A stretch of DNA of 13,182 bases, taken from positions 1 to 13,182 of the forward strand of contig QMQS01000017.1 in NCBI GenBank assembly GCA_003650585.1. The letters are read 5' to 3'. Position 1 is the first letter of the stretch, and every line of letters starts with the position of its first letter. Under the pieces are notes generated by a model, which was not told where the DNA came from, did not search any database, and saw nothing but the letters and a program-made list of their open reading frames with translations. Both the position numbers and the translations under genes were made by a program. Of the stretch, positions 1 through 5,835 are shown piece after piece. Source of the stretch: Candidatus Woesearchaeota archaeon (GTDB taxonomy: Archaea > Nanobdellota > Nanobdellia > Woesearchaeales > B29-G15).

Positions 1-1
1 C

Positions 2-76
2 AATCTAATATGCTTCGAATCCAAAGCAAAGGCAGAAATGCTGGGCTTTAAGCCGTGTTCTGTTTGCAAGCCTTAA
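2..76 (+). CDS. C-terminal fragment of a protein ending in an Ada-like Zn-binding motif (partial at 5' end)
   Basis: The frame is open from the window edge to a TAA at 74-76 and encodes about 24 residues, including FESKAKAEMLGFKPCSVCKP. This matches the end of the small Ada-type metal-binding module, whose usual form is F-x-S-x-x-x-A-x-x-x-G-[YF]-x-P-C-x-x-C-x-P. The two cysteines seen here would be half of a four-cysteine zinc site; the other two would lie upstream of the window. This module is often appended to nucleases, DNA-repair proteins and secreted proteins, so the function of the whole protein cannot be told from here. Only the tail is visible, but the motif match is specific. Confidence 0.7.
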   Translation, partial: NLICFESKAKAEMLGFKPCSVCKP

Positions 77-86
77 TCTTTGTTTT

Positions 87-113
87 ATTTTGTATTACTT
101 CGTAACACAAAAT
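87..113. promoter_or_regulatory. Inverted repeat 1, just upstream of a TATA box (candidate operator)
   Basis: The left arm ATTTTGTATTAC (87-98) and right arm GTAACACAAAAT (102-113) are reverse complements except for one A/C mismatch, around a 3-base TTC centre. The repeat starts 10 bases after the preceding stop codon and its last base is the first base of the TATA box, so it covers the BRE position. It could be a repressor operator or an RNA hairpin at the end of the upstream transcript. It has no pure T-tract, which makes a simple terminator less likely. Confidence 0.55.
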
Positions 114-120
114 TTATAAA
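113..120 (+). promoter_or_regulatory. TATA box for the tandem ART-like gene
   Basis: TTTATAAA is a near-ideal archaeal TATA box. An archaeal start site about 26 bases downstream would fall near 142-143, leaving a leader of about 23-32 bases before GTG166 or ATG175. The box sits directly between two unrelated inverted repeats. Confidence 0.6.
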
Positions 121-121
121 C

Positions 122-145
122 AAGTTGTATTTTTTCATACAACTT
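122..145. promoter_or_regulatory. Inverted repeat 2, between TATA box and predicted transcription start
   Basis: AAGTTGTAT (122-130) and ATACAACTT (137-145) form a perfect 9-base inverted repeat around TTTTTC. It begins one base after the TATA box and reaches the expected start of transcription, a classic place for an archaeal repressor to block polymerase. It could also form a short hairpin if included in RNA. Its sequence is unrelated to inverted repeat 1. Confidence 0.55.
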
Positions 146-174
146 CACAAAAAAGGGATTACTAAGTGGGTAGA

Positions 175-909
175 ATGAGGCTCTACCACGGGAATAACAC
201 CACTGCGCTGGATAGCATTATTCAACAGAAAGCTCCAGCGTTATTCCTAGAAGAGCATTGGTTCACACAAAAGTTTGGGTATGCCCTTATGATTGCAATG
301 CGCAGAGCTGCTGAGTTTGGCTCCAAGCCAGCAATCTTGGTGCTTGACACTGATTTGCTCCCCAGAACAAGCCAGGTTTGGAGCGTTGAGGATGGTAACT
401 CTTCCTACCGGATAACCTCTCAAATACCCATTTCTCAAATAGAGCTGTTGGCTCTTGAATCTGTTCGTAAGATACCTAAGCTCCCTACCCAAGGGAAGCA
501 CCTTTTGGCTTTTGAAAACATATACACTTTACAAACAGGAGGTGGAGGAAGAATGGCAGAGAATCAGAGTATAAGTCAACCCAAAATGCCTGAGAGTTTG
601 GATGGCATGGTAGGAGCACAACTACAATCACCACGTAGAGTATACATGGTGCTACCAGTCAGAGAAGGTACAGTGGTGTTCCGGGAAAAGAAGGAACTAA
701 TGGTGCATGGAGCTCTTGTTTTTCTTGATTATGCAACTGCAAGAACGCGGGCTGAAATGGATTGGAAGCTAGGTGGTCAACCAAGCGTGCTTGAGGTGAA
801 ACTCACTAGAGATATGCCCTTAGAGCCATCAAGCCATCATGGTGCAGTTGGCGTGTACAGAGGAACCCTAAAACCAGAGCAGGTTACATACATGTACGAC
901 CATTTCTAA
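175..909 (+). CDS. Tandem ADP-ribosyltransferase-like fold protein
   Basis: This predicted soluble protein has about 244 residues from ATG175; an in-frame GTG at 166 would add three. I prefer the ATG because it places MRLYHG at the very start, the usual beginning of compact ADP-ribosyltransferase (ART)-like folds. The first half reads R-L-Y-H-G, a helix, ALFL, a helix with A-x-x-x-A spacing (YALMIAMRRAAEFG), then a PAILVLDTD strand and IPISQIELL near residue 85. A Gly-rich linker (GGGG, about residues 122-125) follows. The second half repeats the order: R-V-Y-M, ALVFLDYA, a helix, PSVLEVKLT, and VYRGTLKPEQV near the end. I infer two degenerate ART-like halves. The YHG histidine is only in copy one, and no clear catalytic Glu can be assigned, so activity is open: toxin-like, tRNA 2'-phosphotransferase-like or binding only. 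It appears monocistronic, with a palindrome-rich promoter. Confidence 0.6.
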   Translation: MRLYHGNNTTALDSIIQQKAPALFLEEHWFTQKFGYALMIAMRRAAEFGSKPAILVLDTDLLPRTSQVWSVEDGNSSYRITSQIPISQIELLALESVRKIPKLPTQGKHLLAFENIYTLQTGGGGRMAENQSISQPKMPESLDGMVGAQLQSPRRVYMVLPVREGTVVFREKKELMVHGALVFLDYATARTRAEMDWKLGGQPSVLEVKLTRDMPLEPSSHHGAVGVYRGTLKPEQVTYMYDHF

Positions 910-916
910 CAAAAAC

Positions 917-924
917 TTTTTAAT
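917..924 (+). promoter_or_regulatory. TATA box for the membrane-protein operon (leaderless start)
   Basis: TTTTTAAT is centred about 26 bases before the ATG at 947, so transcription would begin at or next to the start codon. A T7 run at 931-937 could also help end transcription from the gene before it. Confidence 0.5.
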
Positions 925-946
925 TCTCCATTTTTTTCTTCTAGGT

Positions 947-1549
947 ATGAAGAGGGTACGAAGTATTAAAAAAAAGGAAAGCAAAAGGCCCCAGCAACTC
1001 ATAATTGCAGGTATAACCATCTTTATAATGCTAAGTTCTGTGCTTGGCTACCTTGGGTCAAGGGTTGGTGGGGGTGGCAGTATTAAGTACAAGAACTTCA
1101 GATTTCGTGTGCTTGAAAATGGTATGTACGCTACGACCATAGCCAACAAACAATTCAGGTTCAATTTCCTACCCCAAGCACTTAGCAATATGAGCTTTGA
1201 TCCCAGCATTCTAGCACCCATTAAGCAAACAAGACTACTTTATACAACCTCAGAGTTTGACTCACCAATAAAAGAGAGCATGTCTGAGACAGAGTACCTC
1301 CTGGGCGAGGGGCTCTATGCTATGGGCAAGTACACAATACCCGGCTACACAACCAATACCACAACCCAAAGACCAGTGATAACATGTGAAAATGCCACTG
1401 CCTTCGTACCCGTAATCATGCTCAAATACAGCAACGAGACCAAGGCCTGGCTGGAGGGCAATTGCCTCATAATCCAAGCAAACACTAGAGTGGATTTCCT
1501 TGCATACAAGGATCGGATTCTTTATGGATTGCTAGGGGTCCTGGAATGA
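947..1549 (+). CDS. Single-pass membrane protein of unknown function, paralogue A
   Basis: The 200-residue protein has a strongly basic cytoplasmic start (KRVRSIKKKESKR), one membrane segment at about residues 18-38, a short Gly-rich hinge (GGGG) and a domain of about 155 residues predicted to lie outside the membrane. That domain has FRFNFLP near residue 70, PVITCENAT around Cys147, VIMLKY, GNCLII around Cys173, and a C-terminal DRILYGLLG helix. Cys147 and Cys173 are the only cysteines and could form a disulfide. Several N-x-S/T sequons suit an exported archaeal protein. It is clearly a paralogue of the next gene, sharing F-R-F, F-x-F-L-P, P-[IV]-x-T-C-x-N, VIML, NCI and D-[RK]-x-L-Y-x-L-[LY]-G. 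I recognise this as a recurring archaeal hypothetical type but know no function. It starts the operon and overlaps the next start by ATGA. Confidence 0.8.
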   Translation: MKRVRSIKKKESKRPQQLIIAGITIFIMLSSVLGYLGSRVGGGGSIKYKNFRFRVLENGMYATTIANKQFRFNFLPQALSNMSFDPSILAPIKQTRLLYTTSEFDSPIKESMSETEYLLGEGLYAMGKYTIPGYTTNTTTQRPVITCENATAFVPVIMLKYSNETKAWLEGNCLIIQANTRVDFLAYKDRILYGLLGVLE

Positions 1550-2157
1550 GCAAGAAAAGAGTTGTGTTTAGGATAAAGAGGAAACACCTTTGGTATCTAT
1601 TCTCGCTGTTGCTCATAGTTGCTATTGTCTTTGGCATTAGAGCTTATAACATCCACAAACACCAACAAGAGTTGGCAGAGAGGGTACGCTACTACAACAA
1701 CTTTAGGTTCGAGAAGATGGCAGGGATGTGGTGGACCCAGTGGCAGCGTGGTAAAGACCTCTACACAATACCCTTTAGATTTCTACCAAGCGAGGTTGAG
1801 AACGTCACAGTAACAGGGCAACTCGTGAATTTCTCCTTTGGTCAGTTATATATAACATTTAACCCTTATGATACCGACCTCCAGTTTGTTGCACTCGCTG
1901 CGAGCGAGCTTGGTATATCTCTGGCAAAGGTGTTCCATGTGGAAATAAAATCTGCATGCACAGAGCCATACCAGAATGTTTGCCCACCCAAGCCAATCGT
2001 CACATGCAACAACACAAACCAGTCTGTCATAATGCTAAGGGTTGCAGAAAATCCTAAGATTACTCTAAACAAAAATTGCATAACCTTTGAAGGAGACAAG
2101 TTTGATTTGGTGAGAGTGGTGGATAAGTTTTTATACTACCTCTACGGGATTCTTTAG
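1546..2157 (+). CDS. Single-pass membrane protein of unknown function, paralogue B
   Basis: The 203-residue protein starts within the stop codon of its paralogue (ATGA, 1546-1549), which suggests translational coupling. It has a basic N-terminus (KKRVVFRIKRKH), one membrane segment at about residues 14-33, and an external domain. NNFRF is near residue 51, PFRFLP near 76, PIVTCNNT around Cys154, VIML near 161, NKNCITF around Cys178, and DKFLYYLYGIL closes the protein. The cysteines matching paralogue A are Cys154 and Cys178. The extra pair Cys138 and Cys146, in a Pro-rich insert, suggests a second disulfide. Tandem duplication followed by divergence, perhaps giving a heterodimer, is the simplest reading. 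The function is unknown. Confidence 0.8.
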   Translation: MSKKRVVFRIKRKHLWYLFSLLLIVAIVFGIRAYNIHKHQQELAERVRYYNNFRFEKMAGMWWTQWQRGKDLYTIPFRFLPSEVENVTVTGQLVNFSFGQLYITFNPYDTDLQFVALAASELGISLAKVFHVEIKSACTEPYQNVCPPKPIVTCNNTNQSVIMLRVAENPKITLNKNCITFEGDKFDLVRVVDKFLYYLYGIL

Positions 2158-2159
2158 TT

Positions 2160-2753
2160 ATGGAGCACTATTTCACTCAGCACCAAGCCTCACCACTCAG
2201 GTTACGCAAGATTAGTGAGCGCATCAGGGGCAAAGAGATTACCATTTTTCTTGCCTCAGGGGTTTTCTCAAGCAAGAGGATAGATAAGGGTAGCAGGTTG
2301 TTGGCTGAGAAAGCTATTATAGAGGATGGTTGGCGTGTTCTGGATTTGGGGTGCGGGTCAGGTGTTATAGGGATTGTGATTGCAAAGTGTTACCCAAAAG
2401 CCAAGGTTGTCATGGTGGACATAAACCAGCGTGCTGTTGACACAGCCATAATGAATGCCAAACTAAACAAGCTTGACAACTGCGAGATTATCCTGAGCAA
2501 TGGTTTTGAGAATGTAAATGGCCAGTTTGATGCCATACTATTCAACCCCCCACAAACCGCTGGCAAAAAGCTCTGCTTTTACCTCATAACCCAAAGCAAA
2601 GCAAAGCTAAAGCCAGGCGGGGTGCTCCAATTGGTTGCAAGACACAATAAAGGAGGGAAAAGTTTATATAATTTCATGCAAGAGGTGTTTGGTAATGCCC
2701 AAGCACTGGCTAAATCCGGTGGCTATAGGGTGTACCTAAGCAAGAATGGGTAA
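2160..2753 (+). CDS. RsmC/MJ0882-type SAM-dependent methyltransferase (MTS domain)
   Basis: The 197-residue protein is a class I Rossmann methyltransferase. FLASGVFSSKRIDKGSRLL at about 30-48 is the lead-in typical of the 'methyltransferase small' domain and closely matches the MJ0882 lead-in (SGVFSYGKVDKGTKIL, from memory). DLGCGSG at 62-68 is the SAM-binding motif I, VDIN at 86-89 the acidic motif II, and NPPQTAGK at 129-136 the catalytic motif IV. AKSGGYRVYLSK ends the protein, as in MJ0882. NPP motifs usually mean methylation of an exocyclic amino nitrogen, so a guanine N2 in rRNA or tRNA is the likely target by family. HemK/PrmC-type glutamine methylation is less likely because the lead-in and end match MTS proteins. 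It starts 2 bases after the membrane-protein gene and overlaps the next gene by 8 bases. Confidence 0.88.
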   Translation: MEHYFTQHQASPLRLRKISERIRGKEITIFLASGVFSSKRIDKGSRLLAEKAIIEDGWRVLDLGCGSGVIGIVIAKCYPKAKVVMVDINQRAVDTAIMNAKLNKLDNCEIILSNGFENVNGQFDAILFNPPQTAGKKLCFYLITQSKAKLKPGGVLQLVARHNKGGKSLYNFMQEVFGNAQALAKSGGYRVYLSKNG

Positions 2754-2925
2754 GAAATGCATAATCTGTGGTGAAGAAGCCAAATATCAGGTTAAACACA
2801 CAAACAATTACTACTGTGAGAATTGTGCCAAGCATTACTTCAGTGACACAAAGCTTTTGATTGAGCTAGAACAAGAGGCACAAAGGTTAAAGCAATTCGT
2901 GGACAGCAAACTCAAGAAGGGTTAG
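2746..2925 (+). CDS. Small zinc-ribbon protein (59 residues)
   Basis: This short gene starts with ATG at 2746, inside the end of the methyltransferase gene in another frame, and stops with TAG at 2923-2925. It encodes MGKKCIICGEEA, a spacer of about 11 residues, then YYCENCAKHYF and an acidic/basic helix. Cys5/Cys8 and Cys24/Cys27 form a C-x2-C...C-x2-C zinc ribbon. The remaining 30 residues look like one amphipathic helix (LLIELEQEAQRLKQFV). Small treble-clef or ribbon proteins like this are common in archaea and often bind RNA or serve as subunits of translation complexes. Coupling to a methyltransferase suggests, without proof, a partner in RNA modification. It overlaps the convergent gene by 4 bases (2922-2925). 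Confidence 0.82.
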   Translation: MGKKCIICGEEAKYQVKHTNNYYCENCAKHYFSDTKLLIELEQEAQRLKQFVDSKLKKG

Positions 2926-3281
2926 ATTTCTGCCACTTCGTCCCCCTTCAATCCCACCAAGCGTATTCCTAAGCCAAGCTTGAGGAGTGCAGACAGCAGA
3001 GCCATGTGTTCCTTGCCAGTTCCTGAGATAAGGTTTAAAGCAACCTCTGTGCCTTCAATCTTACCGTTCAATTGCGAATAGATATCCTCAATAAGCAGTG
3101 GCAGGCTTTTTCTGTCATCAATCACCACAAAGCTTATCTCCTTGCCCTCGATAGAGAACCTCTCTGCACCAAAGCTATTGGTAACAAGTTTTATGCTGTC
3201 CCAATCGTGCTTGGTGATTAGTTGCCTGAGATAGTTCCATGAGCCCTTGCCCGTGCCAAGGGTTGCCACCAGTTCTGTCAT
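2922..3281 (-). CDS. Small Rossmann/CARF-like protein of unknown function
   Basis: The 119-residue protein has no membrane segment or signal. ELVATLGTGKGSW (3-15) forms a first strand and Gly-rich turn, KLVTNSFGAERF (31-42) a second, ISFVVIDDRKSL (49-60) a third, and VALNLISGTGKEHM (80-93) a fourth strand and turn, followed by ALLSALLKLGLGIRLVGL. This alternating alpha/beta order resembles a single CARF domain, the nucleotide-sensing part of Csm6/Csx1-like proteins, where a strand plus [ST]-G-[GT]-[TK] turn binds the ligand. No HEPN or other effector domain is attached. The CARF link is inference from pattern only; a generic Rossmann-like DUF is the alternative. It lies 33 bases after the GlmU-like gene and may have its own promoter. 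Its stop overlaps the convergent zinc-ribbon stop. Confidence 0.75.
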   Translation of the reverse strand: MTELVATLGTGKGSWNYLRQLITKHDWDSIKLVTNSFGAERFSIEGKEISFVVIDDRKSLPLLIEDIYSQLNGKIEGTEVALNLISGTGKEHMALLSALLKLGLGIRLVGLKGDEVAEI

Positions 3282-3314
3282 ATTAAAATGAGAGAACCCT
3301 GAGGGTTTAAAAAA
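3282..3314 (-). promoter_or_regulatory. Possible internal promoter with inverted repeat before the CARF-like gene
   Basis: The 33-base gap holds, on the minus strand, TTTTTAAA (about 3306-3313), which is TATA-like and centred about 28 bases before the ATG at 3281. Directly after it is AACCC-3-GGGTT, arms 3295-3299 and 3303-3307. A short-leader transcript could start here, with the repeat as operator. The same repeat plus AT-rich flank could instead be an attenuating hairpin in the operon RNA. Confidence 0.35.
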
Positions 3315-4508
3315 TTATTCCTCGGTTTTGTCTTCTGCCACTATTTCGCCCGGGCGTGTGGTTGTGTTGGGCCAGAGTTTTCGCCCTGGATAGATTGAGG
3401 TGTTGATGCCAGTGTGCACAGAATCGCCAATTATCGTACCAAACTTTCTCCTACCTGTATCAACCAAGTTACCGTTTATCATTGTCTTGACATTTGCATT
3501 GTCATGCCTAAGGTTTGCCACAATGGTGCCAGCACCAATATTAACATTAAACCCGAGCACAGAATCGCCAATGTAACTCAGATGCCCCACCTTGGTCCCA
3601 TCCATAAGAATTGAGTTTTTTATCTCCACAGCGTTGCCAACCTTACAACCTGAGCCGATTGCAGTCGAGCCGCGGATGTAGCAATTGGGTCCTATCACTG
3701 TACCCTGGCCGACTATCACATCCCCCTCTATATAGGCACCGCTCTTGACTATAGAGTCCTTGCCAAGTATTAACTTACCTTTAATCTTGGCTCCAGATTC
3801 CACTCTACCACTTATGCTTGGCTTTAAATCCTGAAGTATGCTCTGGTTGGCATCAAGCAGTTTCCATGAATGGGAAATTGGCAACCAGTCACCCCTTGTC
3901 TCAAGATAAGCCACTTTGGTGTGCTTAGCATATAGGTTCACTGCATCTGTAAACTCCAATTCACCACGATTAGACGGCTTTATCCTCTTCAGATACTTAA
4001 AAATCTCTGGCTCAAAAACATACACAGCAGTGTTGACAAGGTTTGAGCTTGGCTTGCTCGGTTTCTCTACAATTCGCTTGATTACATTGCCCTGGGTTTC
4101 AACCACACCAAAGAACTCTGGATGAGCAACCCTGCTCACCAGCACACAATTATCCTTGGTTGATAATGCCTTTATGTCCTCTTTGGCAACCATATCGTCC
4201 CCAACAATCACCATAAACTTACCCTTTATTAATGGCATGACTTGTAGCATTGCATCCCCTGTGCCACGAAGCCCCTTTTGCTCAAAATATCTAATGCTTA
4301 ACCCTTTATACTTGTCCCCTAATTGTTCACGAATAATGTTGCCAAGATAGCCAACAACAATTATCACCTCTTTAACTATCTTGCAAAGATTGTCAAGATG
4401 GTAACAAAGAATGGGCTTGTTGGCAACATGTAGCATTGGCTTTGGTCTGGTAAGCGTCAGTGGCTGACACCGCTTTCCCTCGCCTGCTGCAAGAATTATT
4501 GCTTGCAT
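3315..4508 (-). CDS. glmU: Bifunctional UDP-GlcNAc pyrophosphorylase / glucosamine-1-phosphate acetyltransferase (GlmU-like, archaeal ST0452 type)
   Basis: The 397-residue enzyme should acetylate GlcN-1-P and then join GlcNAc-1-P to UTP, giving UDP-GlcNAc. Residues 1 to about 225 are the nucleotidyltransferase: LAAGEGKR (6-13), RPKPML (21-26), GTGDAM (82-87) and the metal-binding GDD (103-105). Residues about 230-380 are a left-handed beta-helix built of hexapeptide repeats (I/V-x-G-x type). KVGHLSYIGDSVLG places His309 where E. coli GlmU has its catalytic acetyltransferase His and Sulfolobus ST0452 has His308, followed by NVNIGAGTI. It starts 1 base after the stop of glmM, in pathway order. 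ST0452-type enzymes can also act on other sugar-1-phosphates, so dTDP- or UDP-glucose synthesis cannot be excluded. The C-terminus is short and acidic (AEDKTEE). Confidence 0.9.
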   Translation of the reverse strand: MQAIILAAGEGKRCQPLTLTRPKPMLHVANKPILCYHLDNLCKIVKEVIIVVGYLGNIIREQLGDKYKGLSIRYFEQKGLRGTGDAMLQVMPLIKGKFMVIVGDDMVAKEDIKALSTKDNCVLVSRVAHPEFFGVVETQGNVIKRIVEKPSKPSSNLVNTAVYVFEPEIFKYLKRIKPSNRGELEFTDAVNLYAKHTKVAYLETRGDWLPISHSWKLLDANQSILQDLKPSISGRVESGAKIKGKLILGKDSIVKSGAYIEGDVIVGQGTVIGPNCYIRGSTAIGSGCKVGNAVEIKNSILMDGTKVGHLSYIGDSVLGFNVNIGAGTIVANLRHDNANVKTMINGNLVDTGRRKFGTIIGDSVHTGINTSIYPGRKLWPNTTTRPGEIVAEDKTEE

Positions 4509-4509
4509 T

Positions 4510-5835
4510 TTAACCCAACTCTTCCTTTACAACTTTTGCAATCCTATTGGCATACTCCTCAACCTTTGATTTGGAGTTGCCTTCAACCATCACCCTCAAG
4601 ACTGGCTGTGTGCCAGAGTAGCGTATGAAGACCCTGCCATCTTGCTTGAGCTCTGACTCAACCTCCTGCACCACAGCCATCACCCTTCTCACGCTCTCAA
4701 GGGGTGGCTTCTTGCTCACCTCAACATTGATGAGCACCTGAGGGTATTGGGTGATGAAATTCAATGCAGAGAGTTTCTTGTTGGCAGAGTGCATTATCTC
4801 CAGCACCTTTAAAGCAGTTAGAATGCCATTGCCAGTGGTTTCATAATCAGATAGTATGATATGCCCTGATTTCTCACCACCAAGGTTTAAGCCTTGCTCA
4901 CGCATCGCTTGGGCAATAAAGCGGTCGCCAGTGGGTACAAGCACTGCACCTATACCAAGCTGCTCTAAGCCCTTTATCAACCCTAGATTTGAGTAGTTGT
5001 TCAAAACAACCTTGGCTTTGTGGAGTTGGTTGTTTTGGTGCATATACTTTGCAATTATCCCAATTATTGCATCCCCATCCACCAATGCACCCTTCTCGTC
5101 AGCAAGCATAACCCTATCACCATCACCATCAAACGCAATCCCAATGTCTGCCTGATGCTTTTTGACTGCCTCACACATTGCTGAGGGGTCTGTTGCACCA
5201 CAACCCTTATTTATATTGAAACCATTCGGGGTGTTGTTTAGCAAAACAAGGTCTGCTTTATAAGTCTGAAACACCTTGGGTGCAAGTTCAAAAGTGGCGC
5301 CATTTGCCATGTCCAACACAATCTTGAACTTCGAAAGCTCCATGTTGAAGGAATCCTTGATATGCTCTAGATATACTTTTTCCCAATCCAGGAGGTTGTT
5401 TATAGAGCCCACCCTTTCATTGCCCTCTTGTTGTGTATCTAAAGCAAAGATTATCTGCTCAAATTTCTCCTCTTCCTCCTCGGTGAGTTTGTAACCCTCA
5501 GTTGTAAAGAACTTTATACCATTATCATACCATGGGTTGTGTGATGCAGAGACAACTATGCCACACCTCGCACCCAATTCCCGTGTGAGCCACGCAATCA
5601 CTGGGGTTGGCAAAACACCTGGCACCAGTACATCCAACCCGGCTGATGAGATACCCGCAGAGAGGGCAGAAGAGAGCATCCCTGTGGAGACCCTCGTATC
5701 ACCACCCAACACCACCTCATTGCTCTCCACTTTGAAGAACCCTTTGACTGCTCTACCTATTGTAACCACCATTTTGGGTACTAGAGGGTAGGTGTTGGCT
5801 TTGCAACGAATCCCGTCAGTACCGAACAGTTTCAT
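4510..5835 (-). CDS. glmM: Phosphoglucosamine mutase (GlmM)
   Basis: The 441-residue enzyme of the alpha-D-phosphohexomutase family converts GlcN-6-P to GlcN-1-P. All four signature regions are present: SASHNP with the phosphorylated Ser98 (S98-H99-N100-P101), the metal-binding DGDGDR (236-241), the sugar-binding GGEKSGH (319-325) and the phosphate-binding RYSGT (405-409). The last is followed by Gln where Glu is usual, a mild variation. The N-terminal LFGTDGIR (3-10) is typical of GlmM. Length matches the family at about 440-450. Its ATG overlaps the glmS stop by ATGA (5832-5835), and the GlmU-like gene follows after 1 base. Archaeal members can also accept mannose or glucose phosphates, but the operon makes GlcN-1-P formation the likely role. 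Confidence 0.95.
   Translation of the reverse strand: MKLFGTDGIRCKANTYPLVPKMVVTIGRAVKGFFKVESNEVVLGGDTRVSTGMLSSALSAGISSAGLDVLVPGVLPTPVIAWLTRELGARCGIVVSASHNPWYDNGIKFFTTEGYKLTEEEEEKFEQIIFALDTQQEGNERVGSINNLLDWEKVYLEHIKDSFNMELSKFKIVLDMANGATFELAPKVFQTYKADLVLLNNTPNGFNINKGCGATDPSAMCEAVKKHQADIGIAFDGDGDRVMLADEKGALVDGDAIIGIIAKYMHQNNQLHKAKVVLNNYSNLGLIKGLEQLGIGAVLVPTGDRFIAQAMREQGLNLGGEKSGHIILSDYETTGNGILTALKVLEIMHSANKKLSALNFITQYPQVLINVEVSKKPPLESVRRVMAVVQEVESELKQDGRVFIRYSGTQPVLRVMVEGNSKSKVEEYANRIAKVVKEELG

Noticed and set aside
2160..2753. HemK/PrmC glutamine methyltransferase
   Set aside because: The NPP motif alone would allow it, but the SGVFS lead-in and GGYRVYLSK end match the MJ0882/RsmC type.
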